Source: Bdellovibrionales bacterium
GTDB taxonomy: Bacteria; Bdellovibrionota; Bdellovibrionia; Bdellovibrionales; UBA1609
Assembly (NCBI GenBank): GCA_016714165.1
Contig: JADJNU010000001.1
Span: forward strand, 310,001-374,000
DNA length: 64,000 bases
Direction: 5' to 3'
The notes under the pieces are model-generated. The model was not told the DNA's origin and searched no databases. It saw only the letters and a list, made by a program, of their open reading frames with translations. A program made the position numbers and the translations under genes. Positions 1-9,033 of the stretch are shown here, piece after piece. Numbering within the stretch: position 1 is the stretch's first letter; every line of letters begins with the position of its first letter.

Positions 1-953
1 AAGTTGTCAGTTTCAGTTGTGCCTGCGGAAATCCTGGTGTTAGGTTCAATTTTTTTTACATCAATGATTTTTGAGAAGGTATATTGTAATTCTGACCATG
101 TGTATTCGGTCTTGGGTTCGTCTTTCATGCAATATATCTTGAGACTCGTTTCGTTAAATGAAAGCTCCAAAAAACGACGTTGCTTACTGCTTGAGTCATC
201 ACCGACATCGACAACTGTTTCAGAGTAGTCCATCACACTTAGTACCGGATTGCTCTCTGGGGAAGAATTAGGATTCAATTCGCCTTTTTGGCTGCTGGGT
301 TCCTCTCTTGTGACGTCGCATATCATCTTCTGTTTGGATGACAGATGATATTGATAGGGCCCGGAAGATACTGAATCATAAACCTTCCCTTGCTCCACGA
401 GTATCTCGTTCTTGTTAGCGAGAGATAAAAGTTTTTTATAGTCCAGAACGACTATTTTGTAATCTGAGGTCGTCTCTTTGATTTTGATTCCATTGAGTCC
501 ATTTAAGAGAGGATATGAAGTCGAGGCCACTGATGTATATCGAGGAGTACTGCTAGAATTTGCTGAAGGCGTATAGGGAGTTAGCTCTTTTTCAAGGGCT
601 GTTTTTACCCGGTCGCAGACTTCATCGAATTCGGAGCTGGAAATAAACGCTTCCCGGTCGTTTTTCATCAATCTGCAGAAAACTCCTGCATGTCTGGATT
701 TAAAATTTTCACAGGCATTATTGACTGAGGTCAGCTTCTCTTTTAGCTCCGCAGCCAGTGCGGCTGTTAGGACCCTGTTCTGCTTTAATTTCTCTGCAGT
801 TGGTGTAAGATTCATTCGGGCAATTGTTATCGCGTTAGCATCGTCGACTAATGATTGGCTGCAGGCCCCATCATTGCTGGTCGTATCATTATTCCTGGCG
901 CAGTTGCTAAACACGATGAGGATCAAAGCGAAAGTCGCAAAACGGCTGATCAT
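1..953 (-). CDS. Putative lipoprotein, C-terminal end beyond the left edge
   Basis: The reading frame is open from an ATG at 953 to the left edge, so the protein is at least 317 residues and its C-terminus is missing. The start was chosen because GGGAG lies seven bases upstream. Residues 1-16 form a lipoprotein signal peptide with a hydrophobic core (FATFALILIVF) and the lipobox FSNC, followed by a Ser/Thr/Asn-rich linker. The rest has several scattered cysteines and no motif I recognise. An in-frame ATG at 980 exists but has no ribosome binding site. The next gene to the right, hemB, runs in the same direction but is separated by a likely terminator, so this gene is probably transcribed on its own. 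Function unknown. Confidence 0.75.
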   Translation of the reverse strand, partial: MISRFATFALILIVFSNCARNNDTTSNDGACSQSLVDDANAITIARMNLTPTAEKLKQNRVLTAALAAELKEKLTSVNNACENFKSRHAGVFCRLMKNDREAFISSSEFDEVCDRVKTALEKELTPYTPSANSSSTPRYTSVASTSYPLLNGLNGIKIKETTSDYKIVVLDYKKLLSLANKNEILVEQGKVYDSVSSGPYQYHLSSKQKMICDVTREEPSSQKGELNPNSSPESNPVLSVMDYSETVVDVGDDSSSKQRRFLELSFNETSLKIYCMKDEPKTEYTWSELQYTFSKIIDVKKIEPNTRISAGTTETDN

Positions 954-986
954 TGGAAGGCTCCCATAAATATTATTCATTTTCTT

Positions 987-1083
987 AAAAAAAATGCCCG
1001 AGCCATGATCATGCGGCAGGCCGAGGCCACAACATGCGATCATGGCCGCACATATGAGCAAGAATGGTGCCGTTGTTCTTGCT
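987..1083 (-). terminator. Hairpins downstream of hemB, probable terminator
   Basis: Two inverted repeats lie between hemB and the lipoprotein gene. One pairs 1057-1064 with 1076-1083 (AGCAAGAA/TTCTTGCT). The other pairs 1002-1010 with 1038-1046 (GCCATGATC/GATCATGGC). On the minus strand the second is followed within a few bases by eight T residues (complement of 987-994). This fits termination of the maf-hemB transcript. The gap between the second stem and the T run makes it less than ideal. Confidence 0.45.
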
Positions 1084-1119
1084 GTTTCAGTTTGTCAATT
1101 CGTCTTAAGTTTTTGGCTT

Positions 1120-2127
1120 TTATTGTTCGGCCAGCCACCGAGCAGCATCCATTGCCCAGTAAGTAAAGATCACGTCAGCTCCAGCTCTCTTGATGGATAG
1201 GAGAGTTTCGAGCACAGCCGCCTTTTCATTGAGCCAGCCTTTTTCTGAAGCGGCCTTGATCATGGCGTATTCGCCGCTGACATTGTAAGCCGCCACCGGG
1301 ACATCACAGACTTCCTTGGCCAAGGAGATAATGTCAAGGTAGCTGAGAGCTGGCTTGATGAGAATGAGATCAGCTCCTTCCTCTTGATCCAAGCAAATCT
1401 CACGGAGGGCCTCGCGGCGGTTGGCAGGATTCATCTGGTAGGATTTTTTGTCTCCTGTCTTCGGAGTCGAATCGAGTGCGTCTCGGAATGGACCGTAAAA
1501 ACAGGAAGCGTATTTGGCCGAGTAGCTGATAATTCCGACGTCAGAAAAACCGCCTTGGTCAAGGATAGCCCGTATATAGGCTACCCTTCCATCCATCATA
1601 TCAGAGGGAGCCACGTAGTCAGTCCCTGCGCGAGCCTGCACAAGAGCCATCTGACCCAATACAGAAAGGGTCTCATCATTAAGGATCTTTCCTTCGGATA
1701 AGATGCCATCATGTCCATCGGAGGAATAGGGATCCATTGCGACGTCTGTGATCACTGTGAGTTCGGGTAGGGATTTTTTAAGAGATCTGACAGTTCGCGG
1801 GAGCAAACCATCCGGATTGGCTGACTCCCTGCCCATAGGGTCTTTGAGGTGGTCTGGAATTTTAGGAAAGAGGGCAATACCTGGAATGCCTAAGGCTAAA
1901 ACTTCGCGAGCCTTCTCAATGAGAAGATCAGGGCCATACCGAAATTGACCGGGCAAGGACAATATTGGCTCCTTAGCTCCATTTTTTTCCGTTAAAAACA
2001 GTGGCATGACGAAATTCTTTGGACTGAGCCAGGTCTCCTGAGTGAGGTCTCGGATACTCGCCGACTTTCGATTTCGCCGGGGCCTTGAGATGAAATCTAG
2101 ATTCTTTGTCGATTGAAGCTTAGGCAA
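1120..2127 (-). CDS. hemB: Delta-aminolevulinic acid dehydratase (porphobilinogen synthase)
   Basis: This enzyme condenses two 5-aminolevulinate molecules to porphobilinogen, the first common step to haem, siroheme and haem d1 in the cytoplasm. The protein has 335 residues, usual for the family. The two Schiff-base lysines are visible in SYSAKYASCFYGPFRDA and LIKPALSYLDI. The metal-site stretch DVAMDPYSSDGHDG lacks the cysteines of zinc enzymes, so it is the cysteine-poor, magnesium-type variant. The start is TTG at 2127, supported by AAAGGAGG five bases upstream. That ribosome binding site lies inside the end of maf, which overlaps by eight bases, so the two genes are co-transcribed and probably translationally coupled. 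It supplies precursor for the haem d1 locus at 15-25 kb. Confidence 0.96.
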   Translation of the reverse strand: MPKLQSTKNLDFISRPRRNRKSASIRDLTQETWLSPKNFVMPLFLTEKNGAKEPILSLPGQFRYGPDLLIEKAREVLALGIPGIALFPKIPDHLKDPMGRESANPDGLLPRTVRSLKKSLPELTVITDVAMDPYSSDGHDGILSEGKILNDETLSVLGQMALVQARAGTDYVAPSDMMDGRVAYIRAILDQGGFSDVGIISYSAKYASCFYGPFRDALDSTPKTGDKKSYQMNPANRREALREICLDQEEGADLILIKPALSYLDIISLAKEVCDVPVAAYNVSGEYAMIKAASEKGWLNEKAAVLETLLSIKRAGADVIFTYWAMDAARWLAEQ

Positions 2128-2803
2128 GGCGACCTCCTTTAGGTGATGAGGATTGAGAGAAGAATACTTCTGATGACTGAGATGGCGGAGGATAAAGACA
2201 AAAGGGCTTTTCTCCCGTGAGTTTCTCGATGCATTCAGAAAGCCCCATGAGAGGCAGGCCTATGATAGAGGAGGGATCTCGACCCTTAAGAGATTCGATC
2301 ATACAAATACCCATTTTTTCAAACTTGTAAGAGCCTGCGCAGTCAAAAGGTCTCTCCCAACTGAGATAAAAGTCGATTTCTTGTGAGCTCAGGTTCTTGA
2401 GTGTGACCTGCACTTCTTCAACCAAAGAGATTTCTTTCTGATTGTATATAACGTGGAGCGCTGTCAGCAGCGAATGAGTTTTTCCCTCAAGAAGGCCGAG
2501 TTGTGCCTTCGCTTTTTCCGGTGATCCTGGCTTTGAAAGAATTTGGCCCTCAAAGAGGGCTATTTGATCGGAGCCAATGACAATGGCATTTGGCCGAGTG
2601 TCGGCGAGGCTTTTGGCCTTGGCTTTAGCGAGAGCCAAGCAGAGGTTCTGAGGCGAGAGAGAGGAGAGTTGGATTTTAAGTGTTTCCTCATCGATCTGAG
2701 GTGCCATCGCAGTGAAGGGAATTTCCCAGCTTTCAAGTTGCCTCTTTCGGTAGCCTGAAGTGCTGGCAAGAATCAACAAAGGGGGGTCTACCCGTCGTGT
2801 CAT
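2120..2803 (-). CDS. maf: Maf family nucleotide pyrophosphatase
   Basis: Maf proteins hydrolyse non-canonical or modified nucleoside triphosphates and were first described as septum-formation inhibitors. The family N-terminal signature is visible as LILASTSGYRKRQLE, followed by the conserved IDEE near residue 39 and IGSDQIALFEGQILSKPG near residue 75. The protein has 227 residues, slightly longer than typical (about 190-210), the surplus being a Ser/Pro-rich C-terminal tail. It starts at ATG 2803 and overlaps hemB by eight bases, forming a two-gene operon. Confidence 0.93.
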   Translation of the reverse strand: MTRRVDPPLLILASTSGYRKRQLESWEIPFTAMAPQIDEETLKIQLSSLSPQNLCLALAKAKAKSLADTRPNAIVIGSDQIALFEGQILSKPGSPEKAKAQLGLLEGKTHSLLTALHVIYNQKEISLVEEVQVTLKNLSSQEIDFYLSWERPFDCAGSYKFEKMGICMIESLKGRDPSSIIGLPLMGLSECIEKLTGEKPFCLYPPPSQSSEVFFSQSSSPKGGRLA

Positions 2804-2888
2804 TAAATTGGAAATCTCCGTGAAATTCTAGATTCCATTGTTATAGAATGTGGACAGAGGACACAACCAAAAAAATGGGTGAAAACGC

Positions 2889-3996
2889 ATGGAAACTGTA
2901 ACTCACTATGTGCACAATCTTGATCCCTTTGCGATTCAGTTTACAGAGACGGTGGGTATCCGCTGGTATGGTTTGGCTTATTTATTAGGGTTTGTGGCAA
3001 GTTACTTGGTCTTTCTTTACCTTGCAAAACGCAAGCGCATTGAGTTGCCGGCAGAGAAAGTGGGAGATTTCATTACCTGGGGTGCCATCGGGGTTTTGGT
3101 TGGTGGTCGATTGGGATATTGTTTGTTCTATTCTCCAGAATTGCTTTGGACCTTCACTTCAGACTTCCCTTTTTGGGGATTACTTGAAGTTCATAAGGGC
3201 GGCATGGCCAGTCATGGTGGAATTGCCGGAGTGATCATCGCATGTTGGTTCTTTGCAAAAAAGTACGGCTATTCTAAAATGCACATGATTGATTTGACGG
3301 CCTATGGGGCCACTTTTGGCTTTACGGCAGGCCGAATTGCCAATTTTATCAACGGTGAACTTTATGGACGAGATGCTCCCTCGAGTTTATCTTGGGCGGT
3401 CAAATTTCCTCGAACTCTATTTTTGGGCCAATTACCACGTTCAAGAACTGAAAGGTTTGGTTCCCGTCTTGGGCCACCTCTCATCAATTCAAAATCCGGG
3501 CGGAACCGAGATGAGCTTAAGCGCTGATCGCTGGATTGAATGGGTCGATCACTACCGCAGTGATGCCATGGCTCACGAAAATGTCAACGCAGTTATCGAA
3601 AAGATTATTTGGGCAAGTCAGAATGGGAAAATAGAGGTTCTCCAGGCATTGCAGAATGTTCTGACCCCTCGATATCCTTCTCAGCTCATCCAAGCCTTCT
3701 TTGAAGGATTTCTCGTCTGGGTGGTTCTCACTTTGCTGTGGCTCAAACCTAGAAAGGCCGGAGTGATCAGCGGAGTTTTTGGAATTGCATATTCCCTAGC
3801 GCGAATCTTTGGAGAGCAGTTTCGGATGCCAGATGCCCACATCGGATTTGAATGGCTCGGTTTGACTCGAGGACAGTGGTTAAGCCTGGGTTTTCTCATT
3901 TTTGCGATTGGATATACTGTCGTTGCTTTCCGGAGCGACAACCCAGTGCTCGGCGGATTTTGTCCGAGAAGTTCAGAAAAGCCTGAAACAAAATAG
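2889..3996 (+). CDS. lgt: Prolipoprotein diacylglyceryl transferase, frameshifted in this sequence
   Basis: Lgt transfers diacylglycerol from phosphatidylglycerol to the lipobox cysteine of prolipoproteins in the inner membrane. The first frame (2889-3527) gives the N-terminal membrane segments, the conserved KGGMASHGG with the essential His, and the signature GRIANFINGELYGR. The second frame (open from 3304 to 3996) gives PRYPSQL, the GEQFRMPD arginine motif and TRGQWLSLG. The frames join at a run of five T at 3420-3424. Deleting one T gives continuous WAVKFPRTLFWANYHVQEL. Lgt is normally essential in Gram-negatives and this window encodes many lipoproteins, so an error in the sequence is more likely than a dead gene. 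The usual RHPSQLY reads RYPSQLI here. Confidence 0.88.
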
Positions 3997-4063
3997 AATA
4001 GAAAATCCGAAAACGATGGAATTTTGCCCTATAGTTTATTGGGCTTATAGTCTATCAGGCTTA

Positions 4064-4444
4064 TCACTGGTTTTTGTTCTTTTTGTTTCCCTCACAAGCG
4101 GGAGAGCCGACTATGTTTCCTCCGTTGACTTGCCACTCCGTTGGACTCATCAGTCGCTGCGACAATGCATGAACCCCTGCGCCGAGCTCCTCAGACAAAA
4201 CCTCATGAACCTTCCGTTGGCGGTGAATTCGAGACAAATTCTCAAAAACTTTACTTACCACTACTATTAAAAAATGGGTTTCAGAACCGACGGGTACGCT
4301 GTGGTTGGAACTCTCATTGATGACTTCAAGATGAATGGGCCGAAAGGCCTCGTTTAACTTTTTCTGTATCCGTTCTTCAATGAGCAAATGATCCTCACCT
4401 TCTAGAAAAGTATCAAAGATACGAATCCGAGCAATGTTTGGCAA
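4064..4444 (-). CDS. BolA family protein
   Basis: BolA-like proteins work with monothiol glutaredoxins in iron-sulfur and redox regulation. The BolA fold is visible at about residues 20-105: IEERIQKKLNEAF at the start of the domain, then HLEVINESSNHSVP, ETHFLIVVVSKVFENLSRIHRQRKVHEVL and GVHALSQRLMSPTEW. The protein has 126 residues, with a short N-terminal extension and a basic tail. It converges with lgt, with about 70 bases between the stop codons. No strong ribosome binding site precedes ATG 4444, so the exact start is uncertain. Confidence 0.88.
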   Translation of the reverse strand: MPNIARIRIFDTFLEGEDHLLIEERIQKKLNEAFRPIHLEVINESSNHSVPVGSETHFLIVVVSKVFENLSRIHRQRKVHEVLSEELGAGVHALSQRLMSPTEWQVNGGNIVGSPACEGNKKNKNQ

Positions 4445-4890
4445 TGAATTGTTTAGATTTGGCTATATTGTCCTATCAAGCTGGTCCTATCAAGCTGGTC
4501 TTTAAAATGACCAAGGTGTCAATGTTTGTCTAATGTCTGAACAAGGACCGGGCTTGAATACATTCAATCTGTTCAAATCTGATGTTTGAGGCGCTTTAAT
4601 TTCGAAAGGCAATTGAAAGGCAATCAACGGAATGGATTTCATTTTTAGGTTCCAAATAGCCCTTTGCTGATTCAATTTGATAATAATTCTAAACTCCGTT
4701 CAGTCGTTTGTGTCTCAACTTGAGATCTTTTTATCCGGATCTCAAAATAATTGTATTTTCGGAAATGGGGCATTTTCGGCCTGACTTTTGCTCATACTAT
4801 GCAGAGGAAGTGTTGGTTGGGTTTGAGTGTTTTCAACTATTTTGAGATTTGATGTTATTTCAGAAATTTCTGGAGCAAAGAAAGGAATCA
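4445..4890. other. Intergenic region with a 14-bp tandem repeat
   Basis: This is a 446-base AT-rich gap between divergently oriented bolA and the DUF1592 lipoprotein gene, and it should hold both promoters. The only clear structure is TCCTATCAAGCTGG repeated twice head to tail at 4471-4500. The short reading frames here have no coding character. Confidence 0.5.
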
Positions 4891-6764
4891 ATGAAGCGAA
4901 CAGACGGATCTCTAAAATTTCCGGTAATGATTTTGGCCGGTATTTCAATCGCCCTTCTTTTTGTTAACTGTGATTCCTTTAAGGCACTGAAAAACAAGGA
5001 AAGTCTTTCTTCTTCTTCTTCTTCTTCAGGATTCAATTTTGACGCCTGTTCTGATGAAAATAAGGAAAGTACAAATAAAGTCTACATATTAGGTGCTTCT
5101 GAGTATTTAAATATTGCTGAAGACTTATTTCCGAATGTGAACCATGGAGATCTGGTGAAACTGACCAATGCGCTGCCAGTAGTTCCAGATCTATTCGATG
5201 GAAATCTTGAGTTAAAGGATTTTAAGGATTTTATTTTGGATCGAACTCCTATCGTGGAGTATTTTGGAAGAAGATTAACAGAACAAGCCAGTTCCACTTG
5301 TGCAGAATTGGACAAGAGTTGTCGTTCAAGTATTCTGAGTTTACAGATTTCAAATATCTTTAGACGTTTTGTTTCTTCGAGCGAAATGAGTGAGCTTGTT
5401 GAAAACAATATGGATATTTCGTTTGAAAATTTTGCCAGGCTCATTTTTATTCGCCAGATTTTCATTTTAAGATCTACTCGAATGAACTGACGTCCTACGA
5501 ATTTATTTCAAAAATATCCATGACTTTGTTTGGAAGCTTTCCGTCTTCTGAGCTTGTCAATCAAAGGGATGAGGTCCGCAGCAACCCCCAAGCGCTCCGC
5601 GCAGAGCTATTAAAGATGTTCAGTGTGCCGAAAAATGCACGTCGATTTTCGAAGCGTTTCTGGGAGAAATGGCTCTCGAATGATGGCCTAAAAAACATGG
5701 ATATTCCAAGCTCTGAGTCCTTCGACAAGGAAGCTGTAATGAATGATTTTTATAGCAAGGTTGAAGAGGCCATTGTATCTGAAAAAGGTTTAAAGGACCT
5801 CTTTTATTCAGCGTCCTCAGAGGGAGAAATTCCTGAGAGCCTTCTGACACACCCGAGTTTTGCGATGTCCTCTTCAAGAGTGGTTAATGGACAAGTAAAG
5901 TCTCATTACGTTCATCGAGGCATCAATATCACAAATAAGCTGCTTTGCATGAAATTGCCAACTTTAGAGCCTGCGACCCTTGAACAGCTCGAAGAAGCAA
6001 AATCAGCATCGGCCAATCAAAATTTTGCTGATGCGATCGCGCAGCACCGATCAAATCCCAATTGTAGATCTTGTCACTCGATCATCGATCCTGTTGGTGT
6101 CACTTTAGAGCACTTAAGTCCATTTGGAAAATTTCGTGGTGAATTTAGCGACGGCAGTCCCATTTTAAGCAAAGGTGTGTTTTTGAATAGGGCATACAGT
6201 GATTTGTCTTCACTTGTTGAGGTTATTTCAGAGTCAGGCGAGCTAAGAGGTTGCTTTCTCAGTCAACTCAAGGGATTGGGAGATGGGCCAGACAACCGGG
6301 TTCTGGGACCCTGCGATGCCAAGGATATCTTTTCTCAAAACAGAGAGCGTCCAGTTATCGATGTTTTAACTGAAATGTTCTCTTCTCGCAGATTTATCAA
6401 TAGTTCTTTGACTGCTGAACAGGTAAAAATGAAATTGGTTGAAGTTTTCGTTGGAGATCTTTATCGCTATGGTTTGGGAAGAGAGCCTGATTCTGAAGGT
6501 TTTGAGACTTGGTTTCAAGTTTACCTCAAATCTGGAATGTTGCCAGTGATCAAAGGTATTCTCCTCAGCGCTGAGATGAATAATCTAGGTCTGAGCCAGG
6601 AGCAATTTGCGGGGCGATCCTATCGTTCATTGGCTGGTCGTACTCCAAATTCAGCTGAGCTAGCGGAGGCCGTTCGTAAGTTAGTTGCAGTTGGCAAGGA
6701 CATGTATTTGGAAAGTTTGTTAAATTCAGATGAAGTAAGCAAGAGATTCAAAATACTGAAGTAG
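4891..6764 (+). CDS. DUF1592/DUF1588/DUF1585 lipoprotein with a C-terminal DUF4214-like domain, frameshifted
   Basis: The protein starts at ATG 4891 (AAAGGAA just upstream) with a signal peptide ending in the lipobox LFVNC and a poly-Ser linker. The two open frames (to 5490 and from about 5450) join at a run of five T at 5444-5448. Adding one T gives SPDFHFKIYSNELTSYEFISK, the usual SPEF core and start of the DUF1592 segment. The DUF1588 haem-like motif follows as NCRSCHSIIDPVGVTLEHL, then a DUF1585-like part with a CFLSQL core. The last 100 residues (LYRYGLGREPDSEGFETW and SAEMNN) resemble DUF4214. Relatives are outer-membrane or periplasmic proteins of uncertain role, usually paired with a DUF1552 protein as here, with eight bases between the genes. 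Confidence 0.8.
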
Positions 6765-6772
6765 GAATCAAT

Positions 6773-8233
6773 ATGAGCACAGAGAGAAAATTATCTCGCA
6801 AAGAGTTTATGTTGTGGATGTTAAAAAGCGCGGGGTATGCTTATTGTTTGCCCCATGTCCTTGATTTAACGAAAGCTTTCGCTGCGGGCGGATCTCATCA
6901 ATATTTTATTGGAGTGATGGCTCACACACTGGCACTCAATAAAACCGTAAAAGATACCAGTGATTTGCATGGAGGTTTTTTCAACGGCTACGGAAATTGG
7001 ATTTTCAATGGTTATGGAAGTCTGAGCGGACTTGATTCAATTAAAGCCAATGTATTTGTGCCCAGGGGTCTCACCTATAGGATGGAGGCCGGAACTGAGG
7101 CGGTTGGACACTTTCAAGCCCAGGGGGGTTTTTTGACGGGCTTTCCGTCACGAGGAGCTTCGGATTATGATCTCCTTGTAGGGGACAACAATACCACTGC
7201 GGCCCCTGACGGCACAAAGTCCATTGATTGGCTGATTGCAGAAAGTGCCGGCCAGACGCCCTTAGCCGTTGGGTATAATCACAGGGCTGGGTTTAATGGG
7301 GCTGAAGCGCCTCATTTTTTTAATGCAATTTCCTGGAGAGATCCAAGAAATGCTCATTATCCAACTTTTGATTCCGGAGCACTTCTTAAGCAATTAACCG
7401 CTCGCGCGCGGTGCGAGACTTATAATTCGGACCCCAAGGTCATTGAAGCACAAATTAAACAAGCCAATGAAAAAATCATTCTTATGGATCGTGTCAAGGA
7501 CCGATACTCTCAACATTTTAAGCTCAACAGGAGATATGCCGGAGCTTATGATCGGTATATCGAGGATTTTAAATCCGAAATATCCAAACTGAACAAGGAT
7601 CTCGAGGGTTTGCAGAGCGGTTTGAACTATCAAAATAGCAAGCCGGCTCTATGTGATTGGTCAGGTCCCACAGTGACCACCGCAAACCCCTCCACCAGTG
7701 ATCGAACAGTTTACGAGCAAAAGGTTCAAGGATTGAATACTTTGTTGGCTCTATCATTTAAAGCTGGATTGACTAATTCGGCAACCATGTCTCTTTGCCT
7801 AGAAGTCAATCATGGAAATCAACACTATATTACGAGCCAAGATGTTGGAAGAGACGGCCAAACTCTCCAAGATATCGTCAATCACGGCAATGGGCTAAGA
7901 GACTATATGGATTCCGTAACAAAAAATATCGTGCACTTGGTAAATGAACTTAAAAAATATGGCATTTTTGAAAAAACCTTGATCTTGGTTGGAGGCGAGC
8001 AGAACGATGGAAACACGCACACAGCCTCAGAAGCGCCAGTTTTTGTTATTGATGGAAGCAATTCTTCTTGGAATGGAAAAGACGTTGGTGTTCTTGCGGG
8101 AGGACAGACTGCGCCTGAAGATAAACCCTATTCCTCTTTGTTAGTTGATGTTTTGAATAAGTTTGGAATTTCTAGGTCAAGCTTCGGATCACCAAAGAAC
8201 ATTAAGGGAATTGGGAGAGGTGGGATTTTTTGA
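6773..8233 (+). CDS. DUF1552-like exported protein
   Basis: The protein has 486 residues. Its N-terminus carries SRKEFMLWMLKSAGYAYCLPHV, which resembles a weak Tat-type signal with an Arg-Lys pair. The body shares the plan of the DUF1552/DUF1501 group: an early segment with little identity, a central coiled helical stretch (about residues 220-285), then a C-terminal part with NHGNGLRDYMDSVTKNIVHLV and LILVGGEQNDG, where the family usually carries an active-site-like GGE/WxSGMG stretch. The plus-strand partner at 4891 and the cytochrome-like gene at 8233 flank it in one operon, the latter overlapping in a TGATG stop-start. The second pair at 25-28 kb shows the same association. Function unknown. 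Confidence 0.7.
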   Translation: MSTERKLSRKEFMLWMLKSAGYAYCLPHVLDLTKAFAAGGSHQYFIGVMAHTLALNKTVKDTSDLHGGFFNGYGNWIFNGYGSLSGLDSIKANVFVPRGLTYRMEAGTEAVGHFQAQGGFLTGFPSRGASDYDLLVGDNNTTAAPDGTKSIDWLIAESAGQTPLAVGYNHRAGFNGAEAPHFFNAISWRDPRNAHYPTFDSGALLKQLTARARCETYNSDPKVIEAQIKQANEKIILMDRVKDRYSQHFKLNRRYAGAYDRYIEDFKSEISKLNKDLEGLQSGLNYQNSKPALCDWSGPTVTTANPSTSDRTVYEQKVQGLNTLLALSFKAGLTNSATMSLCLEVNHGNQHYITSQDVGRDGQTLQDIVNHGNGLRDYMDSVTKNIVHLVNELKKYGIFEKTLILVGGEQNDGNTHTASEAPVFVIDGSNSSWNGKDVGVLAGGQTAPEDKPYSSLLVDVLNKFGISRSSFGSPKNIKGIGRGGIF

Positions 8234-8964
8234 TGGATCAACCATTGAAAATCAGTAAGCTTATCTTTCTGTTTTCTTGCGTCTTTTTTATTTTAAATTT
8301 TCAAAATTGCGGATCGGTTCATGAAGGTAACCAGATAAATTCAAATGTTCTTGAACAAAATAGCACCGGCCAATCTCCATCTGCTCGAAAAATCTGGCAA
8401 ATGAATCGTGTACTATCGAGTGAACTCCCAATCGTTGTTTACGTAAATCCTCAGATTTTCCCTCCAGAATCAGTTTACGTGTGGATTCATAAGTTTGCCG
8501 GGATCATCTCCGGTTGTGGGCAAAAGAATTACCAAGATCATAATAATGCAATTGAACTCATTTGTCCTTCTGAAGGGCTTCTAGAAGTCGAGCTCTATAT
8601 CACCAACTCTTTAGGTGAAGTCATTCTTATGACCTCTAGATTGACTGTCAGCAGAAAGGATTCCTTTTCATCAAATGAACTTGAACCCCTCTTTAATGGA
8701 ATTGAAAATTTGGTCGTTGATATTGATGGAAAATCGGGTGGACTTGCGAATTCATCGGACGGCTCCTCTCTCCGGAGCGAGGCGACCGCTCTCTATGGGA
8801 CCAGTTGTAAGACCTGTCATGGCTCACTTGAAGCTTCTAATGTGAGGGGAAAAAGATTGAATGATCTCAATCGAGCAATTGGCCAGATTACTGAAATGAA
8901 AACGTTTCAGCGTCTTTCAGATAGAGAAAGGAAAGGCTTAGTTGAGGTTTTGGGGGGTAGCTAA
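8233..8964 (+). CDS. Lipoprotein with a C-terminal c-type haem motif
   Basis: The start is ATG 8233, which overlaps the stop of the preceding gene (TGATG). A signal peptide with a strong hydrophobic core ends in the lipobox NFQNC (Cys 26). Residues 50-150 look like a beta-rich domain with no known motif. The C-terminal 50 residues hold a single CKTCH haem c site preceded by ALYGTS, typical of the N-terminal end of a small cytochrome domain but short and without an obvious distal Met. It probably acts with the two proteins encoded upstream at the cell surface. Function unknown. Confidence 0.7.
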   Translation: MDQPLKISKLIFLFSCVFFILNFQNCGSVHEGNQINSNVLEQNSTGQSPSARKIWQMNRVLSSELPIVVYVNPQIFPPESVYVWIHKFAGIISGCGQKNYQDHNNAIELICPSEGLLEVELYITNSLGEVILMTSRLTVSRKDSFSSNELEPLFNGIENLVVDIDGKSGGLANSSDGSSLRSEATALYGTSCKTCHGSLEASNVRGKRLNDLNRAIGQITEMKTFQRLSDRERKGLVEVLGGS

Positions 8965-9033
8965 GCGCTTCTTTCGGTGGTACCTTTGAGGACAATTCAG
9001 TCCTAATTTTATTCTTAGAGGGGAAAGGGTGAT

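Noticed and set aside
721..1166. Plus-strand open frames over the left-edge lipoprotein gene
   Set aside because: The minus-strand frame has a ribosome binding site, a lipobox and an uninterrupted 953 bases. The plus frames have none of these.
4471..4500. 14-bp tandem repeat as a regulator binding array
   Set aside because: Two copies only, with no dyad symmetry, so it is more likely a local slippage event.
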